64,000 nucleotides of DNA from Kribbella italica (lineage in GTDB: Bacteria > Actinomycetota > Actinomycetes > Propionibacteriales > Kribbellaceae), in NCBI RefSeq assembly GCF_014205135.1, contig NZ_JACHMY010000001.1:1550001-1614000 (forward strand). Reading direction: 5' to 3'. The translations under genes and the position numbers were made by a program. Positions 43,892 through 51,417 of the stretch are shown here, piece after piece (the stretch's first letter is position 1; the number at the start of each line of letters is the position of its first letter). Under the pieces are notes generated by a model. The model ran no database searches and had not been told where the DNA came from. It worked only from the letters and a program-made list of their open reading frames with translations.

Positions 43892-44245
43892 TCATGAGGC
43901 GAGCAGGTGGACTCGGGCGCCGGTGGCCTGCTCGAAGGCAACCCGCAGATTGAGCGGGCCAGCCGCGCTCAGGAAATGCAGGGGACTCGGGATGACCACC
44001 GCGACGTCTTCCTGGCTCCTGATGAACTCCACGAGCGCTTCGAGCGCAGCGAAGGTCCGGTCGGAGTACTCGATGTAGGTGTAGCCCATCGAGTAGCCCT
44101 CGAGCCGGGCGAAGAGCGCCATCTCGTTCTCAAGCTCAGCGATCTCGTCTTCGCTGCTCAACAGGCCGCGGCGGATGTAGCCGACCAACAGCGGTCGCGT
44201 CAGATCGTCGAACAGGTCATCGTCGAGGTCGGGAGTGGAGCTCAT
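43892..44245 (-). CDS. Small protein with resolvase-like fold lacking the catalytic Ser
   Basis: 117 residues, ATG overlapping the 28-residue gene (ATGA). VGYIRRGLLSSEDEIAELEN, then ALFARLEGYSMGYTYIEYS, and a later VEFIRSQEDVAVVIPSPLHF follow the strand-helix pattern of serine recombinase N-domains (GYxRVS...). The position of the nucleophilic Ser is not conserved and no DNA-binding C-domain is present, so it is not an active recombinase. Similar unnamed small proteins accompany regulatory genes in streptomycetes as far as I recall. Function unknown. Confidence 0.6.
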   Translation of the reverse strand: MSSTPDLDDDLFDDLTRPLLVGYIRRGLLSSEDEIAELENEMALFARLEGYSMGYTYIEYSDRTFAALEALVEFIRSQEDVAVVIPSPLHFLSAAGPLNLRVAFEQATGARVHLLAS

Positions 44246-44328
44246 TCCTCGTCCCGCCAGCGGCGAAACAGATCGTTGAGGCGTTTCCAGACCGCGGCGC
44301 GCCATGAGCGCCAACGGGAGGCGGTCAC
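44242..44328 (-). CDS. 28-residue Arg/Trp-rich micro-ORF
   Basis: Starts GTG at 44326-44328 inside the stop of the 64-residue gene (GTGA) and ends TGA at 44242-44244 inside the start of the 117-residue gene (ATGA). The product begins MTASRWRSWRAAVWKR and ends RRWRDEE, with four Trp and nine Arg plus Lys residues, likely a basic amphipathic helix. The double 4-bp overlap is the main evidence that it is translated. It is below normal gene-calling limits. No family known. Confidence 0.5.
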   Translation of the reverse strand: MTASRWRSWRAAVWKRLNDLFRRWRDEE

Positions 44329-44519
44329 GACAGTTCAGCATCGCGCGTCACCGCCGCCGGCTCGTTGGTCACGCGCAGGCTGGGGAAACGGGAACGCATG
44401 GCCTCCTCGTACCCGGCTGCGGCATCCGGAGCGTTGGTGTAGTCCGCGATCAGGTGCTTGCCGAACCAGACGCAGACTCGGCGATCGGTAGGGAGGGGCA
44501 TCTCCGCGAGCGTGGTCAT
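44325..44519 (-). CDS. Small conserved actinobacterial protein
   Basis: 64 residues, ATG 44517-44519. RRVCVWFGKHLIADYTNAP and YEEAMRSRFPSLRVTNEPA resemble small unnamed proteins common next to DUF5753-type regulators in streptomycetes. Soluble, no catalytic motif. First gene of the overlapping 64/28/117 mini-cassette, and preceded at 130-170 bp by the TATGCAG palindrome. Confidence 0.65.
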   Translation of the reverse strand: MTTLAEMPLPTDRRVCVWFGKHLIADYTNAPDAAAGYEEAMRSRFPSLRVTNEPAAVTRDAELS

Positions 44520-44646
44520 TCGCCCTGCACCTCCTGGGCAACGTCGCAAGACGTGATGCTGAGAAGGACGGCGGTGATGACGGGCACCCACATGATCGGT
44601 CAGCTCCTCTGGTTCAGCTCGCGGAGTGAACGACCGCGATGATGGG

Positions 44647-44689
44647 TGAATGAAACTGCATAGCAGAATCGAGTATGCAGTTTCATTCA
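44647..44689. promoter_or_regulatory. 16-bp perfect inverted repeat operator candidate
   Basis: TGAATGAAACTGCATA (44647-44662) and TATGCAGTTTCATTCA (44674-44689) are exact reverse complements with an 11-bp spacer. A third copy matching 14 of 16 bases (TATGCAGTCTCATGCA) is at 47114-47129, in the promoter between the XRE-DUF5753 regulator and the hydrolase. The recurrence next to the regulator's own start makes it a strong candidate for that regulator's binding site. Confidence 0.75.
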
Positions 44690-44722
44690 GTCATCTGCAA
44701 GTAGCGGTTGGTTGCGCCGGCC

Positions 44723-45961
44723 TCAGCGGCGGCGAAGGATGGTGCGGCTGGCCAGCAGGAGGCAGCAGGCCATCAGAACTCCGGCGGTCCAGAAGGCGGT
44801 GGCAATGTCCCACTGGCTTGCGATCAAGCCGCCGACCAGTGCTCCGAGTGGGCCGGCGCCGTTGCCGAGCGTGCGGAACGTCGTCACGACGCGGCCGAGC
44901 ATCTCGCGTGGGGTGAAGTGCTGGCGGGCGGAAATCACCGAAACGGTGACGACTGACGATGCCAGACCGGCAATCGCCAGGCAGGCGCCAGCCACGATCG
45001 CGGATGAGGTCAGGGCGAGGATCGGCCAGAGCAGTGTTCGCATCGCCAGGGCGATGACGACGGCGCGTTGAAAGGAAAGGCGACTTAATAGGCGTGGAGC
45101 CAGCGGCCCGCCGGCGATGCCACCGATCGCGAGGGCGGCGATGAGGAAGCCGAACTCCCGGTCATGCAGGCCGAGCCCGTCATCGTTCGTGGCATAGAGG
45201 ACTAGGAGCGCGTAGACCATCGTCGTCGTGAAGTTGGCCGCGCCGGTCAGTAGCGCCAGCGTTCGCAGCTCTCGGTGTCGTGCCAGCCACTGCATGCCCG
45301 ACCAGATTGCGGTGCGGAGCGATTCGCCTGGCTGGGCCGACTCATTCTCGGGCGCTGGTCGCCGCTTCGGCACTGTTCTCAAGAGAGCGGCCGAGACGAT
45401 GAAGGAGATCGCGTCCGCCAGGAACGGGAGCCAGGGTGCCAACACAAAAACGGCTGAACCCACGGGTGGGCCGACCAGAGAAGCGCCTGTGGTCTCCGCG
45501 GTCGACACGGCCCCATTGACCCGATTGCGCAGGTCGGGATCGTGATCCGTCAGGTCAGCAACGGTTGACTGGGCCGCAGCCCCGTGGAAGACCGCGCCGG
45601 CCATGACGACGAAGGCTCCGATTGCAAGGACCGGAACGCTGATGGTGTCGAGCAGCATCAGCGTGGCGATGAGACCTACAGCAATGCCGCGTGCCAAGTC
45701 TGCAGTGACCAGCGTCGTCCGGTGTGGCCAGCGGTCGACCAAGGCGCCGGCGAATGGCGAGACCAAGAGCCACGGAAGGAGTGCGGCAGCGGACACCAGA
45801 CTGATCGCTACGGGGTCGCGCGTGACGGCAGCAGCCGCGAGAGGCACTGCTGCCGTCCATGCGCCGTCACCTATGGATGACAGGGAAGCCGCGGCGACGA
45901 CGGCTCGTAGCCGCACCGAGAATGCGGGGCGTTTCCGAGCCGGAGCAGGCGCGTCTTCCAT
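44723..45961 (-). CDS. MFS transporter, drug/metabolite exporter type
   Basis: 412 residues with 12 hydrophobic helices in two halves. PFAGALVDRWPHRT is the loop 2-3 motif of MFS proteins (GxLxDRxGRR-like), and the closest general likeness is to the MFS_3/enterobactin-exporter group. Likely exports a small molecule by proton antiport. Downstream of the XRE-DUF397 pair on the same strand (9-bp gap to DUF397), so probably under the same control. Confidence 0.87.
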   Translation of the reverse strand: MEDAPAPARKRPAFSVRLRAVVAAASLSSIGDGAWTAAVPLAAAAVTRDPVAISLVSAAALLPWLLVSPFAGALVDRWPHRTTLVTADLARGIAVGLIATLMLLDTISVPVLAIGAFVVMAGAVFHGAAAQSTVADLTDHDPDLRNRVNGAVSTAETTGASLVGPPVGSAVFVLAPWLPFLADAISFIVSAALLRTVPKRRPAPENESAQPGESLRTAIWSGMQWLARHRELRTLALLTGAANFTTTMVYALLVLYATNDDGLGLHDREFGFLIAALAIGGIAGGPLAPRLLSRLSFQRAVVIALAMRTLLWPILALTSSAIVAGACLAIAGLASSVVTVSVISARQHFTPREMLGRVVTTFRTLGNGAGPLGALVGGLIASQWDIATAFWTAGVLMACCLLLASRTILRRR

Positions 45962-45970
45962 TGCGGGGAC

Positions 45971-46189
45971 CTACAGGTTGAACTCGCCCTTGCGGGCGCC
46001 GTCGAGGAACGCGCTCCACTCCTTGGGAGTGAACATCAATACCGGCCCAGTCGGGTCGGTTGAGTCGCGAACGGCGGTCCAACCAGTCGCATCGGTGGCG
46101 ACCTCAACGCAGGCGTTGTCGTCGGCGCTGACGGTTGCCTTGTGCCAGTTGGTGAAAGCGGTCAGCTCAGGACGGTTCGGTGACATCAT
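45971..46189 (-). CDS. DUF397 domain protein
   Basis: 72 residues (ATG 46189, or the next codon 46186). The core NWHKATVSADDNACVEVA, AVRDSTDPTGPVLMFTPKEWSAFL and DGARKGEFN is textbook DUF397, a small protein almost always paired with an XRE-DUF5753 regulator in actinomycetes. The pair is thought to act like a regulator/antagonist (BldB/WhiJ-type) module; the molecular role is not settled. Thirty bases downstream of its regulator gene. Confidence 0.95.
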   Translation of the reverse strand: MMSPNRPELTAFTNWHKATVSADDNACVEVATDATGWTAVRDSTDPTGPVLMFTPKEWSAFLDGARKGEFNL

Positions 46190-46219
46190 CGGCAGTGCTC
46201 CAATCGGTAGGTATTTCGA

Positions 46220-47083
46220 CTACGAGGCGTTGTGTGCGCTCACCGCGAGCCAATCCGCCGATTCGTCGGGAGACATGGCTGCACGGAGCATTCGGTCCCA
46301 GACGATGGCGTAGGTGGCGAGGTCATCACTGCCACCGAGCGCCAGGCCGACGGACGGTGTCTCAACGCGCACGACGGATTCTTGTGCCGGGTCGCTGTAG
46401 GTCACCCAGACGAAGCCGCTCATCGGTGACATTTCCATCGGGGCGTCGTTGAGGATGACTTGCAAGGTGATCCGTGGCGCGTTCGCGCAGAGGATCAGGT
46501 GTTCGAGCTGGGCTCTCCTCAAGGACGTGTTGCCTTTAGGAACCCAGCAGGCGGCGGCCTCAGTCACCACGACGTGGTACTGCGGACCGTCTTGGTGATC
46601 ACGAAGCCGCGCACCACGCTTCATGCGCATGGCCACGGCTGCGTCGACATCGGTGCCGGCCGAGAACCGGGCCGACTCGATGACGGCATGGGCGTACTCA
46701 GCCGTTTGAAACGGGCCAGGTACGAGGAAGGGCTGGAAATGGCGAATCTGACTGGCCAACTCGTCGAGCTCGAGCAGTTGCCGCTGGCGATCTTCAAGGC
46801 TGCCACGGTGTATCGCTTGCCAGCTGCTGATGTCGGTGACTACCGCCTCAGCAAGCAGCATCACCCGCTCGCGTTCCTCTGTCGTCGCGTCGACTGCGTC
46901 GAGCCAACGTGCGATGACATCCATGGCCGGACGTGCCGTCACGTTGGTTTCGATGCGCGAGACCTTCGCCTGGGAGATGCCGACTCGCGTCGCTAGTTGG
47001 TCACCGCTGAGCCCGGCCAAACTGCGTAGCCGCCGTAGTTCCTGACCGAGTCGCTTCCGCTGCTCGAGGGGTGTCACAGTCAC
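46220..47083 (-). CDS. XRE-family HTH regulator with DUF5753 domain
   Basis: 287 residues, GTG 47081-47083 behind GAGGGG. N-terminal helix-turn-helix LAGLSGDQLATRVGISQAKVSRIET, then the DUF5753 region with FLVPGPFQTAEYAHAVIES and the C-terminal MSGFVWVTYSDP. Such WhiJ-type regulators bind DNA through the N-domain and are modulated by a DUF397 partner, present here as the next gene. The TATGCAG motif 31-46 bp upstream of its start suggests autoregulation. Confidence 0.94.
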   Translation of the reverse strand: MTVTPLEQRKRLGQELRRLRSLAGLSGDQLATRVGISQAKVSRIETNVTARPAMDVIARWLDAVDATTEERERVMLLAEAVVTDISSWQAIHRGSLEDRQRQLLELDELASQIRHFQPFLVPGPFQTAEYAHAVIESARFSAGTDVDAAVAMRMKRGARLRDHQDGPQYHVVVTEAAACWVPKGNTSLRRAQLEHLILCANAPRITLQVILNDAPMEMSPMSGFVWVTYSDPAQESVVRVETPSVGLALGGSDDLATYAIVWDRMLRAAMSPDESADWLAVSAHNAS

Positions 47084-47113
47084 GCTCTACCCCTCCTCAC
47101 GAGTCGGTACGGC

Positions 47114-47129
47114 TATGCAGTCTCATGCA
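47114..47129. promoter_or_regulatory. Third copy of the TATGCAG operator motif
   Basis: TATGCAGTCTCATGCA, 14/16 identical to the half-sites at 44647-44689 and itself partly palindromic (ATGCA...TGCAT). Located in the 77-bp divergent promoter of the XRE regulator and the hydrolase. Confidence 0.7.
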
Positions 47130-47160
47130 TCGTAGCGGCTTTTGCCGTACGATCGACCCC

Positions 47161-47925
47161 ATGGCGGCTACCCATTTCGATGTTGGCGGTTACAAGCTGG
47201 CAGCAGAGATTACCGGTGATGGCACGCCCACCGTGGTCTTCAGCTCCGGATCAGGTGATGCCGGTGAGGCGTGGGTCGCCACGATCGCAGCCCTCACCGG
47301 CCCGGCCAGGCTGGTGACCTACGCCCGCGCCGGCGTCGGGGCGAGTGAGGCTTTGCCAGATCCGACCCCGCGTTCTTTCGGCGCCGCTGCTGACGAGCTT
47401 CGCCGGTTGTTGGACGCGACCGGTATTCCGGGCCCGTACATCCTCGTCGGACACTCAATCGGAGCAGTCATCGCCCAGGTGTTCGCGGCGCGCTGGTCGG
47501 ACACGCTCGCCGGGTTGGTGCTCGTTGACCCGAGCGACGTCCGGCTCTGGCTGGATACCGAGATGCCAAAGCTTGTGGTGGCGGACGGCGACCGCGAAGA
47601 CCACGCCTCGTTCGACGTGAAGCTCGGCGCCGAGGAGGCCATAGCGAGCCAACGGCACCTCGGCGCCCCGAGCGTTGTTGTCAGTAGTCGGGTTGGCAGA
47701 TGGCTCGACTCGAAGACTCCGCATCTCTGGAAGCCCTTCACGCTCGAAGCGTTAGACGAGCGCTGGCAGCGTACGCACAGCGAACTTGCCGCCGTCCTCG
47801 GAGGCAAGCGAGTGATCGCCCAGGTGGGCGGACACTATGTGCAGAACGATGAGCCGGAACTGGTTGCGGGGGCCATCGGCGAAGTCATCCATTCTGGCGA
47901 AGCGACGCGATCGACCGAAGTCTGA
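47161..47925 (+). CDS. Alpha/beta hydrolase
   Basis: 254 residues, ATG 47161. Nucleophile elbow LVGHSIGAVIAQ (Ser), oxyanion region FSSGSGDAGEAW, acid candidate in VLVDPSD or later, and catalytic His in GGHYVQNDEP. A typical single-domain cytosolic esterase or lactonase-like enzyme of unknown substrate. Divergent from and probably co-regulated with the XRE-DUF397-MFS set through the shared TATGCAG motif. Confidence 0.88.
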   Translation: MAATHFDVGGYKLAAEITGDGTPTVVFSSGSGDAGEAWVATIAALTGPARLVTYARAGVGASEALPDPTPRSFGAAADELRRLLDATGIPGPYILVGHSIGAVIAQVFAARWSDTLAGLVLVDPSDVRLWLDTEMPKLVVADGDREDHASFDVKLGAEEAIASQRHLGAPSVVVSSRVGRWLDSKTPHLWKPFTLEALDERWQRTHSELAAVLGGKRVIAQVGGHYVQNDEPELVAGAIGEVIHSGEATRSTEV

Positions 47926-48054
47926 GACCTCGGCAGTCAGATCGCCGACATCACACCTCGGTCGGCGGTTCTTCGGGATTCAGCTGCGTGACATCCACGG
48001 TGGTCACCCCGTCAGATGCGAGGGACGGCGATGGGATGTGGCATCCTCCCGCGA

Positions 48055-48828
48055 GTGAAGAAATTGATGACGGCGTTAATTCTGGCCGGTGCACTGCTCA
48101 CGGCGGCCGGCTGTGGCGGCTCCGACGACTCCGGTACGCCGGTGGCCGCGGACAGCAAGGTCGCGCCGCTGAGCCAGGCCGACTTCTCGGCCAAGGTCCA
48201 GGCGGCGCTGGCGGCGAAGAAGACGTTCCAGGTCGTGACCACGACGACGGACGCGGACGGCCCGGCCACGTTCACCACGAACGTCCGGATGTCCGGTGCG
48301 ACCGCCGACGCGCAGGGGAACGCCCAGGAGAGCACCTTGGTCCGGGTCGGCGGCACGCTGTACGGCAAGGGCGGCCAGCTGACCAGCGACCCGAAGAAGC
48401 CGTGGGTGAAGTACGACCCGACGGGCCAGAACGCCGCCGGCAAGGAGCCGACGACGATCCTGGCCGGCGCGATGCTGCAGCTGCTCGGCGCGCAGCTGGA
48501 CCAGTACCGGGTGGTGTCCACCTCGCCGTACGCGACGAAGTTCGAGCACGCTGCCGGTGAGCCGGTCGACGGGGTCGCGACGGCGAAGTACACGATGACC
48601 GTGAACGTGCTGAAGGCGACCCAGGCGAAGGCGTTCGGGCAGTACCTGACGTCGGAGACGGCGGCCCAGTCCGGCCTCGTCGAGCTGCCGGTCGAGGTCA
48701 CGGTGGACGCCGACTCGCTGCCGCGGACCTTCGCCTACGAGGCCGACGGCGCCAAGGTGAGCGGCACCTTCGGCAAGTTCGGCGAGCCGGTGACAATCAC
48801 CGCCCCGGCAGCGGCCGAGATCGCCTGA
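48055..48828 (+). CDS. LppX/LprG-like lipoprotein, paralogue 1
   Basis: 257 residues, GTG 48055. Signal peptide VKKLMTALILAGALLTAAGC with a lipobox ending at C20. The rest alternates strands of an antiparallel sheet (VQAALAAKKTFQVVTTTT, VDGVATAKYTMTVNVLKA, LPVEVTVDADSLPRTFAYE), the half-barrel fold of LprG/LppX lipid carriers. It may bind lipid or polymer outside the membrane; this is inference. A paralogue with the same layout lies at 51418-52230. Confidence 0.8.
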   Translation: MKKLMTALILAGALLTAAGCGGSDDSGTPVAADSKVAPLSQADFSAKVQAALAAKKTFQVVTTTTDADGPATFTTNVRMSGATADAQGNAQESTLVRVGGTLYGKGGQLTSDPKKPWVKYDPTGQNAAGKEPTTILAGAMLQLLGAQLDQYRVVSTSPYATKFEHAAGEPVDGVATAKYTMTVNVLKATQAKAFGQYLTSETAAQSGLVELPVEVTVDADSLPRTFAYEADGAKVSGTFGKFGEPVTITAPAAAEIA

Positions 48829-48841
48829 CCTCCCGTACGAC

Positions 48842-48873
48842 GAAGCCGCGGCCGGCCACCCGGCCGCGGTTTC
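48842..48873. terminator. Bidirectional terminator
   Basis: GAAGCCGCGGCCGG (48842-48855) pairs with CCGGCCGCGGTTTC (48860-48873) with one mismatch, between the converging lipoprotein and GH16 genes. Confidence 0.75.
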
Positions 48874-48881
48874 GCTGCGTT

Positions 48882-50288
48882 CTAGTGGCCGAAGGTGAAC
48901 CAGTTGACGTTGACGAAGTCGGCCGGCTGACCACTCGTGAAGGTCAGGTAGACGTCGTGCACGCCGGTGACGTTGGAGATGTTGGCCGGCACGGTCCGCC
49001 AGCTCTGCCAGCCGCCGGTGTTGCCGATCGCGAAGCTGCCGATCGGGGCGTTCGATCTGCTGTCCAGGCGGACTTCGACCAGCCCGCTGACGCCGCCGCC
49101 GGCGCCTGACGCGACTCGTGCGACGAACTGCTTGGCCGGCGTACTGCCGAAGTCGATGGCGCTGTACCGGGCCCAGTCGCCGTTGCCGACCTGGCTGAGG
49201 TTCTGGCCTCCGCCGGAGTCGCTGGTCGTCTCAGTGGCCACCCCCGCTTGCTGCCCGAACGCCTCGGCCTGCAGGGGCCCGTACGCGCCGCTCCCACCAG
49301 GAGGCGGCGTCGTGGGTGGTGTGGTCGGGGGAGTGGTGCCGCCGCCCTTGGTGGAGACGGCGACGTAGTCGACGATCATCGGGTGGCCGGGGACGGTCTC
49401 GGCGCGTGGGGTCGGGCCGTTCAGCGCGTCGGGGAACGCGCCGCCCATGGCGACGTTCAGCAGGATGAAGTAGCCCGCGTGCGAGGTCATGCTCGCCCAG
49501 GTGTCGGCCGGGAGTTGCGCCTGGGTGACGGAGTGGAACTGTTGCCCGTCGACGTACCAGCGGAACGCGTTGGGCGTCGTACTGGTGTCCCACTCGAACC
49601 GGTAGGTGTGGAACGCCGACTGGCAGCTCGACCCGGGGCACGCGCGGCTGGCGCCGAGGCCGGTGGTCTCGTTGCACGGGCCGCCGGGGTTCACGCCGCA
49701 GTGCAGCACGGCCCAGACCGAGTTGATCCCGTTGACGTTCTCCATGATGTCGAACTCGCCGATGCCCGGCCAGTTCCAGTAGTTGCCCCGGTACGGCTGG
49801 CCGAGCGCCCAGAACGCCGGCCAGTAGCCGAGCGCCGCGTTGCCGGTGACGTTGGGCATCTGGATCCGGCCCTCGATCGCCAGCACGCCGCCGGACGGTG
49901 GCTTGAAGTTCGCGCGCTGGGTCTCGATCCGGGCCGACGTCCAGTTGCCGGCGCCGTCGCGGCGCGGGGTGATCCGCAGGTTGCCGGTGCCGTCGAGGGC
50001 CAGGTTGTCGGCGTTGCCGGTGTAGTTCTGGATCTCGCCGGTGCCCCAGTTGCCCGGGCCGCCGGGATAGCCGTGACCGGTGTCGACGATCCAGTTCGTG
50101 CTCGACGGCAGACTGCCGCTCGGGCCGTCGAAGTCGTCGGACCAGACCGTGGTCCAGCCGGCCGGGGGTGGGGGAACGCTGGCCTGGGCCGCGATCGTCA
50201 GCGGGACGGCGACCAGAACCGGTACGACGAGCGCGCTGAGCAGGGTCCTGAGGCGAGGGCGGGACGGTGGGTTCGGGCGGGAACGCAT
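48882..50288 (-). CDS. Secreted GH16 beta-glucanase with CBM6 domain
   Basis: 468 residues, ATG 50286-50288 behind GGGAGGT. Signal peptide, then a GH16 domain (about 45-300) with the catalytic E-x-D-x-x-E in GIGEFDIMENVNG and PAFWALGQPYRGNY. A TTPPTTPPTTPP linker joins a C-terminal CBM6-type module (YGPLQAEAFGQQAGVATE, WFTFGH end). It hydrolyses beta-1,3 or mixed-linkage glucans outside the cell. A CebR-like operator precedes it, suggesting induction by glucan-derived sugars. Confidence 0.95.
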   Translation of the reverse strand: MRSRPNPPSRPRLRTLLSALVVPVLVAVPLTIAAQASVPPPPAGWTTVWSDDFDGPSGSLPSSTNWIVDTGHGYPGGPGNWGTGEIQNYTGNADNLALDGTGNLRITPRRDGAGNWTSARIETQRANFKPPSGGVLAIEGRIQMPNVTGNAALGYWPAFWALGQPYRGNYWNWPGIGEFDIMENVNGINSVWAVLHCGVNPGGPCNETTGLGASRACPGSSCQSAFHTYRFEWDTSTTPNAFRWYVDGQQFHSVTQAQLPADTWASMTSHAGYFILLNVAMGGAFPDALNGPTPRAETVPGHPMIVDYVAVSTKGGGTTPPTTPPTTPPPGGSGAYGPLQAEAFGQQAGVATETTSDSGGGQNLSQVGNGDWARYSAIDFGSTPAKQFVARVASGAGGGVSGLVEVRLDSRSNAPIGSFAIGNTGGWQSWRTVPANISNVTGVHDVYLTFTSGQPADFVNVNWFTFGH

Positions 50289-50316
50289 CTTGACCTCCCT
50301 GAATGGGTTACGCCAA

Positions 50317-50330
50317 TGGGAGCGCTCTCA
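50317..50330. promoter_or_regulatory. CebR/LacI-type operator upstream of the GH16 gene
   Basis: TGGGAGCGCTCTCA matches 13 of 14 bases of the CebR palindrome TGGGAGCGCTCCCA known from actinomycetes, and lies 29 bp upstream of the ATG. Confidence 0.8.
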
Positions 50331-50368
50331 TCGCCGCGAGTCAACAGCTCGTCACGATCTGGTGCGGC

Positions 50369-51265
50369 TCAGATCCGGCCGCGCAGCACCGTCGTACTGC
50401 GGCGCACGGTCATCCCCAGCCGCTCGTACATCGCCAGCGCGCCGGTCCCGGAGTGCGTCCACAGCGTCAGCTGGGTCCGGCCCTGGGCGTGCATCGCCCG
50501 CGCGGCGGTCGCGAGCAACGCCTTCGCTACACCGCGACCCCGCTGGTCCTTCCGGACGGCGACCTGCTCGACGTACCCGTCGGTGGAGTCGGGGAGGTCG
50601 AGGCTGAGCGCCGCGCCGACCAGTTCGCCGCCGGCGAAGGCGAGCGGCGACACCCCGGGCGCGAAGCTCGCGCGCTCGATGCTCATCCGCGCCCACTCGT
50701 CGTACGCGTGGCGGCGTGGCTGCCAGTCGTCGAACGCGTCCTGGATCACCTGGTACGCCGCCCGCTCGTCGCCGCGCCGGAACGCCCGGATCGTGACACC
50801 GTCCGGGATCGCGACCTCGAGGCCCGTGGTCGGCATCTCGAGCAGCCAGTTCGTCGCGAGGAGCTCGTAGCCGCGCGAGCGCAGCAGTTCGGTACCGGCC
50901 GGGTCCTGGTCGTCGACGGTCTGCGAGACCCAGTCCGTCCCGACCTCGGCGGCGCGGGCCTCCACCCAGTCGAGCAGCGCGCTGCCGACCCCGCGGCCGC
51001 GAAAGGCCGGGTCGACGTCGACCTGCGAGCGCCGTCCTCGGTTGATCCAGGCCCAGCCCGCGAGCCGTCCGTCGTCGGCGTGCACGACCAGGCTGTCGAC
51101 GGTCGCGTCGAGCCCCGGCCGGGTCAACGCGGCCTCGATCCCGTCGGCCCCGGTCTCGGCCACGCCGTTGGCGTCGCGCTCGGCGGCGCTGACCAGCGCG
51201 TGGATCGCCGGTACGTCGGCGGTCGTCGCGGGGCGGGCGGTGAAGCGGTCGGGCAGTGGGGGCAT
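50369..51265 (-). CDS. Tandem-GNAT acetyltransferase
   Basis: 298 residues with two GNAT folds. In the first, VDVDPAFRGRGVGSALLDWV is the acetyl-CoA loop (RGRGVGS). In the second, VEQVAVRKDQRGRGVAKALLAT is another intact loop. Layout and length resemble mycothiol synthase (MshD) and other double-GNAT proteins, but no substrate motif lets me assign it as MshD. Cytosolic. Divergent from the second LppX-like lipoprotein. Confidence 0.88.
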   Translation of the reverse strand: MPPLPDRFTARPATTADVPAIHALVSAAERDANGVAETGADGIEAALTRPGLDATVDSLVVHADDGRLAGWAWINRGRRSQVDVDPAFRGRGVGSALLDWVEARAAEVGTDWVSQTVDDQDPAGTELLRSRGYELLATNWLLEMPTTGLEVAIPDGVTIRAFRRGDERAAYQVIQDAFDDWQPRRHAYDEWARMSIERASFAPGVSPLAFAGGELVGAALSLDLPDSTDGYVEQVAVRKDQRGRGVAKALLATAARAMHAQGRTQLTLWTHSGTGALAMYERLGMTVRRSTTVLRGRI

Positions 51266-51417
51266 GCGCGCGATCCTGCCTTTCGTCGTACGAGGTTCGC
51301 AAACGGAATGGCAGCTTGTGCTACGTCACAGCGTGTTTGCGAGGAGGGCCGGATCTGTCACCATGTGACCGAACCGGGTCGGCGTGTCCGCGATCCCCGC
51401 CTCGAGGAGTTCTTGCT

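Noticed and set aside
43892..44245. Active serine recombinase
   Set aside because: Catalytic Ser missing and no DNA-binding domain.
41760..47930. Integrated phage or ICE
   Set aside because: No integrase, tRNA, att repeats or phage genes seen; accessory island is the most that can be said.
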